Positions 11,479 through 23,574 of a DNA stretch of 64,000 nucleotides are shown one piece after another (the first letter of the stretch is position 1; every line of letters starts with the position of its first letter). Source of the stretch: Gordionus sp. m RMFG-2023 (lineage: Eukaryota; Nematomorpha; Gordioida; Chordodea; Parachordodidae). The stretch lies in assembly GCF_954871325.1 (NCBI RefSeq), contig NC_088776.1, positions 54,764,569-54,828,568 on the forward strand, given 5' to 3'. A program made the translations under genes and the position numbers. Under the pieces are notes generated by a model, which worked only from the letters and a program-made list of their open reading frames with translations, did not search any database and was not told the DNA's origin.

Positions 11479-13102
11479 CGGTGTACTAAACTGAGAATTG
11501 ACAGGTTAAATTTATTTTTATTATATAGCCTATCAATTTTATTTTAAAAATATATATAAAATGTTTTTATTATGTAAATCAAATTTATCCATAATTAATT
11601 TTATCTAAATAAATAAAATAGAATAAAGAAGTCCATAAATTAAAAATATGTATAGAACAGATATGTTACATAGGAAATAAACATGCATATTTAAAAAATC
11701 ATAAATATATTTCCGTTAGATGGCGTAATATATTAAAAATATAGTTTTTAATTAAAAAATTTTATGAATTATGAGCATAATTCTTTACTTTAGATTAATT
11801 TATTTGGTACAAGCTATATAATCATAAAATGAAAAAAAATTTAAGTTTTCGCCATTATTTTTTGAGTTAATCTCAGTTTAGTCAATTTTTTTTAGATTTT
11901 TGGGATTTTAAAAATATTTTCTTTTTGACTCATTATGTGTTAACTTACTCATATAAACATAAAATGAAAAAAATTTTAAGTTTCCGTCATTATTTTTTGA
12001 GTTATATATGATGTTAATTTTCAGTTTAGTCAATTTTTTTTAGATTTTTGGAATTTTTTTATTTTTTTGACTCATTTAAAAATTTTGACTTAACTTAGAA
12101 TTGACTTCATAACTCAAAAAATAATGATGGAAACTTGAAATTTTTTTCATTTTATGTTTATGAGTAACAAAATTGAGTCAAAAAAATAAAATATTTTTAA
12201 AATCCCAAAAATCTAAAAAAAATCGACTAAACTGGGAATCGACATCATAACTCAAAAAATAATGACGGAAACTTAACATTTTTTCATTTTATGTTTATAT
12301 GAGTAAGTTTACATAAAATGAGTCAAAAAAAATAAAATATTTTTAAAATAACGAAAATTTAAAAATTTTGACAACACTGAGAATTGACATCATAACTCAA
12401 AAAATAATGATGGAAACTTAACATTTTTTTCATTTTATGTTTATATAAGTAAGTTTACACAAAATGTGTCAAAAAAATTTAAATATTTTTAAAAATCCCA
12501 AAAATGTAAAAATTTTGATTAAACTGAGAAATCATAACTCAAAAAATAATGACGGAAACTTAAAATTTTTTCCATTTTATGTTTATATGAGTAAGTTTAC
12601 ACAAAATGAGTCAAAAAAATTAAAATATTTTTAAAAATCCCAAAAATGTAAAAAATTTTGACTAAACTGAGGATTGACATCTTAGCTCAAAAAATAATGA
12701 TGGAAACTTAAATTTTTTTCATCTTTGACCAAATAAATTAGTCTAAAGTAAAAAATTATGCTCTTATAATTCATATTTTTTTTAATTAAAAACTAAAATT
12801 TTAGTCTATTACGTTATCTAACGGAAATATATTTATTTTTTATATTTATTATTAGTGTTATAATTTTGTAACATATCTATTCTATACATATTTTAAATTT
12901 ATGAACTACTCTTTCTTCCATATTCTATTTTATTTTTTTAGATAATTTTAATTTTGAAAATAAATTTGATTTACATAATACAAATAAATTATTTATATTT
13001 TTAAAATATAATTGATAGGCTATAAATAAATTTATACCTGTGTATTTTCAGTTTACCTGTCCATTCGCAGTTTACCTGTCAATTCTCAGTTTAGTTACAC
13101 CC
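11479..13102. mobile_element. Foldback element with long inverted arms and a loop of repeated units
   Basis: Ends begin CGGTGTACTAAACTGAGAAT on the left and, inward from the right, GGTGTAACTAAACTGAGAAT. It is flanked by 8-bp repeats CATTATAT at 11471-11478 and 13103-13110. The arms run roughly 11479-11835 and 12724-13102, pairing through TAGCCTATCAATT / AATTGATAGGCTA and TTTAATTAAAAA blocks. The loop (11836-12723) holds about seven copies of a roughly 130-bp unit in both orientations, each with AACTCAAAAAATAATGA and CATTTTATGTTTATA. No protein-coding frame. The structure matches foldback-type or Phantom-like Mutator relatives; the superfamily is inferred only. Confidence 0.75.
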
Positions 13103-13110
13103 CATTATAT

Positions 13111-13605
13111 GTATTAAGGCAAGGAAAGTATAAAAAATCGTAATTTTGATTTTGAATTTTACAAAGAAGTATAAATTTTTTCTTACTCTGTCATTTTATT
13201 GAAGACAACTACTATTAAGAGTTTTTATTTAAGGCCTAGAGTAGGGTTCTAATTTTATTTTTACAATGAGATATTTTATTATATCTCTAAATAAGCTTCA
13301 TAGTTGGATCTCTTTTACAAAGACATCAATATCTCATTGCAGGGTTGAATTACTATTTTAATTATTATATTATTGCTATTTTATAATAATAAAGGATTTG
13401 AAATAAAATGTGTGTTCATGTTCATTAGAATTTTATTTAAGCTATATAGTGAGTAGATATCAATGATGCGGGAGTGATATATAAAAAATTTTATTAATGA
13501 AATGAGGAATATCAATATAGTACAGACATGAAATAAATTATATTATAAATACTCCCACCTCTATATATGTACAAAACGTAACAAAAATAAAATAGAATGG
13601 ATTCT
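13111..13605. other. Intergenic stretch downstream of RBM39
   Basis: AT-rich sequence between the foldback element and the RBM39 stop codon. No gene or repeat recognised. It would contain the RBM39 3' UTR if the poly(A) signal that overlaps the stop is not the one used. Confidence 0.5.
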
Positions 13606-13610
13606 TTATT
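13605..13610 (-). terminator. AATAAA poly(A) signal overlapping the RBM39 stop codon
   Basis: On the minus strand the last codons read AAA GAA TAA and continue into AG, so the stop codon lies inside AATAAA. If used, the 3' UTR would be only some 10-30 nt. No other canonical hexamer was noted close downstream. Confidence 0.4.
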
Positions 13611-16600
13611 CTTTAGTCGAGGAGGCTTTGAGTCTGGCGAAAGCAGATATAGCATCTGAAAAGAGGCTATGGTAATTTGCTAAAGGTATGTAAGCTGCCG
13701 TTATCATTTTACCTGTTGAAAAAAAATTAAAAAAATTTGATCTACAAAACAAGTATACTTTATAGATTGGAGAAATTTTTATAAAGACATAATTATGTTA
13801 TATTAATCTCAATTACTACTCTGTTTAATAATTAAGAAGTTAAAAATAACGAGATGGCAATAAAATATCATATTAAAATTTTATTGATAAATTTTAAAAT
13901 AATTATAAAAATAATTATAAAAATTACGAAATTAAATCTAATAAAATGTGATATGAAATTAGAGTCGCATAGAAGCAAAATTCAGTTGAAGTATTGGGAA
14001 TATTTATTTTTCAAAGAGAATCTACACAGAGAATCAGAACTTTGTAAAGTGATGATCTTAATGGGTATAAAACATAAATATGGTGCATACCAGCGAACCA
14101 GCGGCCGTGAAGAGAGGTGACAGAGGCGATGGCAGTAGTGATGGAGACGCATTTTACGTATACATTGCCGGCAGGCGATGTGGAGTCGATGTATATATGC
14201 AAAACTCCTCCATGCTTGTCGCATTCTTCTATAACATCATCACGGATATCCATAATCCATTCACTTCCTTCTTCCCTGTTTATATGGAATAAATTTATAG
14301 GTTGTGTTTATAAATTATGATATTAGACTCCTAGGGATTAAAAATCATTAATTAAATATTTAAATAATAACTAAGTTATTCTTGAATATACCACCTTCCT
14401 GCATTAATTAATGGCTCCCAATAAATTTAAGTGAAACCTCCAAATGAGAAAAATAAAAGGGTAAATATTTTTAAATAATAAAAAATGTCAGAAGTAGTAT
14501 GAACAAATATTTAGATATTCTTAGTTGATTTGACAATTTTAAAAAAAGGTTTAACTTGGAAGGGTCAAACATATTGGAAAGCATAAAGCATGGGGTGGCA
14601 ATAGGAGGCTGCGTCTGTATTTGAGGCATAGGATTCAGAAGGTGAGGATGTGTCACTCCACTCATGCCAGAGGAAGAAACTTTCGGAATTAGCATACCAG
14701 TTCCTTTTGTTTAAAATAAGAATAATTTATTGAAGAGATCTAAGACTGGAATAAAAACTCCCTTTAAAATTTATAACAAGTAACCTGACTCCCTATATAA
14801 AAATCTTAGTATAGAAACTAGGTTCAGACCAAAATTCCTATTAATGAAGGTTCAAACTCTAAAGAAAAATACATGAATCTTAAAAAGGGCTTAATAAAAT
14901 AAGTTAGAAATAAGGTTTTTAAATCTGAGATTTGCAACTTAAATTGAGCATAGGTATATATATATATATAAGTATAACCTTCTGCAAGCTTGGCCATGAG
15001 CTGAAGCCTGCCTGAGGCACCCAAATCGATGCCGGTTTTTTCCATCTCCTCATTATCTAGAACAGAATAGGCGGCAGCACTTTGATTGACACTTCCCATA
15101 GCTTGTTGCGCAGCAAAATTAACGATTTGTCCACTTCCGGTTAGTCCCACTGATCCACCAGTATATAATGGCGTCTAAAACATTTGATTTAATTATTTTT
15201 CATTATCTATTTGTGATTCTTTCTATTTGAATGTACAATATTACTAAAATATTAGGGCACTATGAGCCAAAGTACGGTCTTAGTTTTGTGCCCCAAAGCT
15301 TAAAGACTGGACCATGTTAATGGAAAAAGAGTGGTCCAAATGATTCAGCAATCATGTCTTTTAAGTTGATATCAAGACCGATAGCTGGAAGATATTGACT
15401 GATATAACAGATACTTATAAATTTTTAATATTTAAATTACATCAAATTCATCAATATTATTATATAATTTAATTACAAGAGGGTTGGGAGGAACCATAAG
15501 CATGGGAGGTGAAGAAGGGACTCCGAGTCTCTCGTTGAATTTGCTGACTTTCATTCCCTTTCCTGCCAATTCAAACCCATTCAAGCTCTCGAGAGCTCTC
15601 TTGGCATCTTCACAATCGTGAAACTATATTCATAAATATATATTAACTCATTAGATTTCAATTTTTAGTGTTCAACAAATACTAAATATCTAATATTAAG
15701 GGGTTAAAAGGGTTTATTTTAAAACATTTTAAACGCAATTAATAAATACTTATTAATTAATTGCGTAAAAAATATTAGATAAAACAAATTAGAAGATAAG
15801 AGAACTTAAATAATGGAGAAAAATAGAGTACTAGGAACATACAAAATAAAATAATATAAATTAAAAAATAGATTGTATGAAATGTCAATCAATGTATTAT
15901 ATATATTTTTTATTTATAATCAGTAGAGTTTTTTTCCTTAAAATGAAGCAAAATTTATATTTCTACTCATTATTGTTCGGGTTTATGTTTCAGAATTTTG
16001 GTACATATTAATTGATATATATGGGAAGGACTTGTAATACTAGCTTTTAAATAAATATACAAATAACCTGTATAAAACCATAGCCTCTAGATTTGTTCGA
16101 TTCTAAATCCATAATCAAGTTTATGAAGTCGATCTATATAAATATTATATGCAAATAAACATATAATAAAAATAAGGCTTTAAGATTAATAATACATATC
16201 ATCAAAGTATAAACTAAAAAGATAAAAAACATATGTTATTACATCCATGAGTAATATAAATTTTTCCTATTTAAATGAGCTCTAAATGATTATTTACAAT
16301 GAACAATTATAATAGTCACATCTTCAAAGAATGATTACATACCTTTCCAAATGGTTCAAAAATTCCCCTGAGCATTTCTTCGGAAATGTTTGGGTGGAGC
16401 GAGCCCACATAGAGTTTCATGGGGCCAGGCTGACCTCCCCTTTGCAAGCCGATTCCCCCATTGGCTAGGATCGCTAGTCTGTTCTTTTCTGCTTGAGAGT
16501 GTTGAACAACTATGGGTCTGCTCCTAATCTTTTTGCCGTTAAGACCCAAGGCCTTTATTTATTTATAACAGATATATATTACATGTAAAGGGTTGACATT

Positions 16601-19600
16601 TAATTTGAATTTTTGACCAATCTTTTAAAACCTCCATATTAATAAGGCAGCAATTATGTTGAAATACTTGTAATTAAAAAATAAAGATGTTAAATGGCTC
16701 ATCTTGATGAATGTAAATTTTTAAACACTTAAAAATTTATTTATGACCATTGTGATTAGTATTGTAGAAAACAGCGATTTAGTGTATTTTTTAGTCAATA
16801 AATATTAAAGAGCTTAAGAATTTTGCCAAAAAAAACAAACTAATGTTGTTTAAACGGCCAGATTTTTGAGGACGGCTAACCCAATATTTTAATTAAGAAA
16901 TATTACACAAGCTTGAAGATTTTGCTCATAGAATGGTAGAAAGGTTTGGACATCTATTAATGAAATATTAAGGCATGCCTACTATTATAGAATTTTAATT
17001 TAAAATAGGCACTAATTCAAACCTTTCTGCCATCAATATGCGAGATCTCAAGGTTTAGGTAATATTTTTTTTCCAAAAAAATAAAATTAATATTGAAAAA
17101 TTTGCAATAAAATATTGACTAAATTATATTTTCTATAAAGGCAGTAAAATATGTTTTTCACATATAAAAAAACAAATATCTATATAACTATAAGAATTTT
17201 CAAAATGTAAACAAATTTTAATTTGTATTAGAATCTTACAAATTGAACAGATTCGGGTTCTTTGAATTCCACGTAAGCTAGCCCTTTCGATTTTCGTGTT
17301 CTAGAATCTACTATCAGTCTTATGTCCCTGACCTACCATATAGTTAAAAAAAATTTATAAATTATATTCGGGTCTTATAAAATCAGTTGTATTGAACATT
17401 TGTAACTTATTACCATAAAATCTAGCATAGTTTTCAACTAGACCTTGATTTTGTTTTTGAAAACATACGAGTTAGACAAGTATATATCTTTCCTGAACAA
17501 CCAAATTTTATTTAAAAAACGAATATACCTTTGTTTTATATTAAAAAAAACTAGTCTTAAGCCCATATCTCATCCTAAGCTCTTTCCTAAGATAGAGCTT
17601 TTAAGAAAGTGATATAACTTAAAAGAATTTTTAAGACGGAAATTAATTCCTAGATTGCTAGGGAGTCAGTCAAGGTGCTTACTCATGAGATCATAATTCA
17701 TGTGTCAAATTTTAAAAAAAATTATCACGTATATTTTATGGACAAATGTAAAATCAAGAAATAGTTTTTTTAAATAAAACGATAATATGGTAATTACAAT
17801 TACCTTACTAAAATATGGCAATAAAAATGTTATAAATCTAAAAATCTGGCAAAAAAAATATTTATACATCTTTAGTCTTTTTCCCAACAGATTTTAGGAA
17901 ATCCATGATATCTCGCTCATTCACATAAGGCCCTAACTGCATGAATAAAACGGTCCTTTGATCTCGTTCCTCGGGTGTCAATTCCACATCGTCTTTATCA
18001 CTTGCCCTGTTATTATTATGATTCAATATTATAATTTTTTTTTATTTAAAAAAATAATACTTTTACCAATTTTTCGTTTGCTATTTTTTAAGTTTCTAGT
18101 TCTGTTTTGATGGATATTCACTCAAGACGTATAAACTTTTAAATATAGGCAAATAAAGAGAGTAAAAAAAAAGTCGATAGTGACAAAAAAAATTTACTAA
18201 AAATATTTAGGAATATAAATATAAAAATTTTGTAAATAAAATTTTAAGATAAATAGAATAATTATGTAAAGTTGGATTAAAACAAAAATGGAAATTATTC
18301 ATCAAAAGCAAATTCAAATAAGCTAATAATAATTTTCGGAACAACACCAAATTTAATATATTTTTTAATGGGTCAAGTCATGTTCTGACTTTATATCTAC
18401 TATATACATACACTGTAGCATGGATTAATCTAGCTTAGCTAAAAAACTAGTTCCATTTGAGATCAAAGCTAACAAAGCTCATAGTGATTCCCCAATAACG
18501 GCTTGTAACATCTAAACCAACTACAATTTTATTTGTATAAGCATATGTGGTACTGGAAATCGAAACAAAATGTAAAAATATTAATTTATAACAAAAACTG
18601 CATAGTAAAAATAGTGTCGTTTTTTTAAATTAATGAATTAATAAGGTGTATGCTGTGAGATCTAATATGTATGAGAACACAATGTACCATTCGTAGGAGC
18701 CATGTATTTGCCTCAGTCAAATGATAATAATCATAAAATTCCTGCTTATAAAATGTAACCCATAAATTTAGGAGAATATAATAAAAGACCTTTCAAAATA
18801 AAATTGTATATTTTATATTTTTTTTATTATGAGTAATAAGTGGAAAAATGTAAATAAACAAACTCATTTGAAACATAAAATGAGGTTTTAGGAATCCACA
18901 TTCTGTAAAGGAAGCGAAAAGGACTTCCCACAGTTGGAGACTATCCTCGCTAAACATATCTAAATTAAATGCTTGCGATTAGTAGATTTAGATGTCTATC
19001 TTCAAATCTCCACGCCAATAATAATTCAAGCCTAAACATGATAAATTGTTTTTTTTTAATATCATTCAAGAATGTTTATAATACATAGCAATGTGCATAT
19101 AGGAGATCAGCACAACCTGATTTTCCAAAAATGGTTTAGACCCAACTTAGCCCCTATTTTTTTAAATAGCCTAACCTAAAAATATGGTACAAATTCTTTC
19201 TTTATACTATTCAAAAGTCTAGCCTGGCCCATAAAAATAAGTTGCCATCCAACCAAAAATTTTTAGGTGCAGATCTCCAATATGAATAATAATAAATATA
19301 TAAAATGGCCAAAAATAAATTTCAAGAATAAATATTTTTGTTTTAAGTTACCATGAATTATTTTAAAAAAATGGATACACTACCTGTTAAACAACCCAAT
19401 TTGGTTCGATTTAAAACGGCCCGATTAATTGTGTGTAAAACTCTTTGATATATAGGTTTGATTTGGTTGAATACCTTTAAATAAAGGTTTATAGAGGTTC
19501 AAATTATTTTTTATATGAAATACCGATATATAGCTTTATAAAAAAAATTTAATCTTATTTATGATTATAGAATAATGAAAAATAAAACACTCTTTTAAGC

Positions 19601-22531
19601 TAACTCATAATTTCATTTTAAATTTTAATTTGTATATTAAATTATCATCTGAGATATTTGTTCAATCTTGTCCTCTGTTATGATAAAATATATTTCAATC
19701 CTAAAATTGTTCTTCCAACCTAAATCCATATAACTAGGACAGATATTATCACTAGATTTCAGGTTTCTCTCCTTCCAAATAAGCAATATGGATGTTTTTA
19801 TAATGGTGGATGTCGTTAAAAGATTTTTTGTATTGTATTACCTATTTTGACTTTTTGCTAATTTCTTTTATTAAGATTAAAAATCATATTTGTGGTCATG
19901 ATAATTATTTTGACTTAAACTAATGGAAGTGAATTAAATATCATTATATTATCACAATGTGTCTCGCTTAATCTCCCTTGATTTCATGGAAGAAATTAGA
20001 AAATGCAGTAGATTCTTTATTTCAATTGTACATGTTAAAAGTAAATATAAAAATACAATGAAAAATTATCAGTAATGATTTAATATAACATATAATTTAT
20101 AAAATATATAAAACATAATACATAATAACTTAAAAAAAACAAACTACATCATATGATATATAATAGTAATAAAATATATTTTAAATAAAGAAAGATGATA
20201 AAGACAAATTAAATATTTTTTTAAATTACATTAGCTTCTCCAAATTTTTTTAAAAAAAGATTAGATTCAGTTTAGGTTCATTAAAAACATTTTAAAACAT
20301 AGGTTCACATATTACGACTTTAGTCAAAAGCTTGGAAATTTTGCTCGTAGATAGCAGAAAATTTGGCCCTCTATTTGCCAAATATCGAGGCTAATATAAT
20401 ATTATTTTGGCTAAAATCTTAACGGGCCATTTAAAATCGACCCAAATCTGGGTAACAACAATATTTGGATACAAGTAATATAATCATAAACTAATTCTAA
20501 TTAAAATTTAAAAAATATATACAAATGCTAATAGCTACCTGGGTGGTGGGGAATCATCTGGGGAGTGCCGACTTCTCCCACTATTTCTCCTTTCATATTC
20601 TTCGTCATAGTTTCTATATAATTATATAAAAAATTTTGACCTTAAAATTTCAGAATTTTTTAGAACAATTATAAATACACACAAAATGTTTAGTTATATG
20701 AATGTTTGAAAAAAACAAAACTATCAAATATAAAAAAAATAAGTGGTGTCTCTAGGAGAGGGGGGGTTCTATTAGTGCCTTGAGCTTATGGTTAGCATGA
20801 TTTAATCAAAATATTTTAAATCAAATATTAATAATTCAAATAGTTTAGCATTGTTGGATGTAAATTTAATTTGATAACAATAAATTCAGAAGTTATCATG
20901 AATGGGTAAACATTCAATATTTAGTATTAATGATAAAATATATTTTAAGTTAATCCAATTTTGCTAATTAACAATGGTTTATTCATAAATTTCACAGTAA
21001 GATAAATGTATATTTCAATAATAACTTAGCCTCATGACTTATTTTCTTCATGGGCATATTTTTTAATAACTTAGATAAATCATTTTTTTGACTTTTATAA
21101 CCCCACCACCCCAATATACACCATAAAGAAAAAAATTTATTGATTTTTGACACTAAATTGGGCACAAATAAATTGAAAAGTATAGTGATGCTCCTAAATA
21201 AAAAATGATTTTTTAAAATATAAATTAAAAACATGGCCATAATGTAAATTTTGTTTTCAAAACTTCAAAATTTCCTTAAAGTTATAAATCTTTTAAAATT
21301 GTATTGGAAGAAGTGTAATGATTAAAAAATTAATATACCAATTAAATATTAATAAGTTATTAAAATAATAAACATGAATTATTGTAAAAACTATCATCTA
21401 TCAAAATTATGCATGTGTACTTTATTATGCATCATCTTTTTCAAAATAATATATAACCTTTTCCTTGATTCATATTTATCATTTCGATGACTTGATGTTT
21501 GAGATTTACGAGGTGAGGTTGACCTCGATTGTGATTTTCTTTTTCTATCTTTACTACTATTTCTCTTGTGTTTTGTGCTATTACTTCTGCTAGAATCTCT
21601 GTGTCTTTCTTTTTTATCTCTATCCCTTGATTTATCTTTCTCCTTGCGTTTCCTTTTCCTACTATCATCACTTGAATGACTGACATCTCTTTCTTCCCTT
21701 TTTCTATCTTTTTTGTGAGTTTTTTCTTCAATCTTATTATTAATATTATTGCTATGATCAGACTTTTCATTTTTATGATCATTATTTTCAAAATCACGTT
21801 TATCTATATCACTGATTTTTAAAAAAAAAAAATTATATATAAATAACTTTAAAAAATATATTACTCGGATTCCAATTCTTTCTTTTTATGTTTTTTATCT
21901 TTCTTCTTATGAGATTTGCTTTCATCATCTTCATCAATGTCTTTCTTTTCTTTCTTACGCTTTTTTTTGCTGCGCTTATGTTTATCATCATTTACTGTAT
22001 CAATATCTCCATTATCTTCTGGACTATATAAAATATAATAATTTTAATTTATACATAAAATATAAAATGTTATATATTATATAAGAGAATTTATATCTTG
22101 TTGGACTATCCCACTGCATATTTGTCATTCAAATCTGTTATGATTTTTTCAAAAAAGGAGTTTGTTATACATAGTATTGACACATTAAATAAAATATTGT
22201 TTTAAATATTCAAAGGGAATTCAAGTGTTTTATTTACCTTTGTAAAATACATCAAATCAAAGAAGTTGTAATAATAAACGTATTTATTTCTTCGTAATAT
22301 AGAAAAGGTGGACCTTTGGTCATAAAAGGAAAATATTATACTTTATAATAATACTTATCATATTTTTTAACTTATGAACAAATTACATTTATAAAAGTAA
22401 TACTTACTTAGATAGGTCCATTCGTTCGTCATCTGCATTCTACATAACGATATAAATTAACATATAAAAAAATAACATACATCGGGTTGATATGGTGCTT
22501 CAATTAATGATTCTATGAAATCGTCAGCCAT
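13606..22531 (-). CDS. RBM39: RBM39 / CAPERalpha-type SR-like splicing factor, complete
   Basis: Nuclear RNA-binding splicing factor of the CAPER/U2AF65-like family. Exons in transcription order: 22531-22481, 22439-22408, 22023-21865, 21811-21458, 20613-20539, 18006-17868, 17332-17240, 16552-16343, 16133-16068, 15623-15477, 15174-14979, 14703-14556, 14275-14091, 13712-13606; 1,962 nt, 653 codons, phases consistent throughout. The N terminus MADDFIESLIEAPY matches the family start. Residues about 30-220 are a Lys/Arg/Ser/Asp-rich RS-like region. RRM1 is about 241-325 (RNP1 KGLAYVEF at 286-293). RRM2 is about 347-425 (LYVGSL at 348-353, RGYGFIQF at 387-394). The EKTGIDLGASGRLQLMAKLA linker follows. 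The C-terminal UHM-type RRM carries GRWFAG near 614-619. Longer than human (530 residues), mainly in the RS region. Four residues (KTKD) are added between the halves of RRM1. Convergent with the TWSG1-like gene. Confidence 0.97.
16840..17060. repeat. TA-target MITE (GTGTTGTTAAA family) in RBM39 intron 7
   Basis: A degenerate copy starting near TGTTGTTTAAACGGC with the family core GGCTAACCCAATATTTTA, a central GATTTTGCTCATAGAATGG and an inverted half ending CGAGATCTCAAGGTTTAGG. Non-coding. It lies between exons 7 and 8 of the RBM39-like gene. Confidence 0.55.
19103..19281. repeat. hAT-type MITE copy (CAGAGACCTG family) in RBM39 intron 5
   Basis: The left end GAGATCAGCACAACCTG and the right end, read inward, GGAGATCTGCAC resemble the family termini. 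The middle has the family pattern of GGCC-type words separated by T/A runs (TAGCCTAACCTAAAAATATG, TAGCCTGGCCCATAAAAAT). Degenerate, no target duplication found. Confidence 0.5.
19384..20460. mobile_element. Long (1.08 kb) member of the GTGTTGTTAAA TA-target family
   Basis: The left end CTGTTAAACAACCCAATTTGG...CGATTTAAAACGGCCCGATT pairs with the right end GCTAAAATCTTAACGGGCC...ATCGACCCAAATCTGGG near 20400-20460. The right half has the family core (GAAATTTTGCTCGTAGATAG, CTATTTGCCAAATATCGAGG). The 0.85 kb interior is AT-rich without a coding frame. It is either a longer family member or a short copy with another insertion. It lies in RBM39 intron 5. Confidence 0.55.
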
Positions 22532-23310
22532 GTTTTATTAAAAAATGAATAGTTAGATTTAATACTCGAAGGAACATAGGTAAAATAAGGTAGTTTTCAA
22601 ATATATATTATATTTAGTTTAGCAGTTGATTTATAAATTTTAAAAAAAATAAACTGAAAGAATTTTATAAATAATAAGCACCAATATAAACTTGTAGATC
22701 AAAGTTTAATAGCACGAAACTTGGAGAGAACATGAGTATTCTAACTTCATATAATATTTATTTTTTTTAATTTAATTGGTAACTCACTAAAACTCGGGGA
22801 AATTTTTAATTTTGTTTTCTTAAATATTTTTTTTATTTATTTTAAATATTTTTTTTAAAAAAAATTTTATTAAAAAAATAATAAATATGCGATATTGGTT
22901 GAAATTTTTGATGTAGTATTCAAGTTTCATTACCCAAAAGATTTAAGAATTGAATATTTTTTTCGTTTGGCGTAATTTTAGATTATCTTTTATTATTAAA
23001 AAATAAACCATTTGTCCGGGTATTTGCGAAATTAAAGCGAGCATCCCCAGAAGGGGAAGAAAATCTTCCCCTTATTTATATATATGTAAATATTTTTATT
23101 TTGTCATATTAAAAATATGTCAAATTTAAGTAAATTAATTAAATTTATAAATTTTATAAATTTATATAAAACTATTTATGTTTTTCCTTAAAATTATATA
23201 TATATATATATACCATCATTTTATATATTGTTTATTCAAATAAATTGCTTATTTATCTAATATATAATTTAATAATTCTAACTTACTAGCATATAATATA
23301 GCACACGCCT
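22532..23310. other. Upstream region of RBM39, no gene seen
   Basis: AT-rich sequence that should contain the RBM39 5' UTR and promoter. No TATA-like or CpG-rich block stands out. Small frames here are noise. A TA-dinucleotide run lies around 23196-23212. Confidence 0.4.
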
Positions 23311-23460
23311 CAGTGGCGTCGCTAAGGAGGGGGGCGCAGGGGCTCGAGCCCCCTAGAAAATTTAAATAGCCCCCTGAAGCAAAAAAAATTTTTTTTTAAT
23401 GGAATCTTAACCCCTTGAACTAAAAATAAATTTTTTTGATTGCACCCTGAAAGATTTCTT
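23311..23460. repeat. End of a hAT-like repeat (CAGTGGCGTCGCTA)
   Basis: CAGTGGCGTCGCTAAGGAGG is followed by a GC-rich run (GGGGCTCGAGCCCCCTAG), an abrupt break from the AT-rich surroundings. Related pieces occur at about 30216-30318 (inverted: GCTAGCGACGCAACGCC) and at about 47509-47560 (CAATGGCGTCACTAGC). The CAGTG start fits hAT-type ends; the other end of this copy was not located. Confidence 0.45.
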
Positions 23461-23574
23461 TTATAATTCTATTAAGTAAAATATAGTTTTAATTTTATTA
23501 TTTAAAAATTAATAAGACTATCTAATTATTGATTAAATATATACTATTTTAAATATTAGATTAAATTAATACAT

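Noticed and set aside
13982-14320. Overlapping frames on both strands (plus 14080-14292 and 14117-14320; minus 13982-14224)
   Set aside because: They are shadows of RBM39 exon 13 (14275-14091), which encodes the start of the UHM-type RRM in another frame.
21441-21797. 118-codon minus-strand frame starting MILKIMIIKMKS
   Set aside because: A wrong-frame reading of RBM39 exon 4; the phase-consistent frame gives the charged RS-like region.
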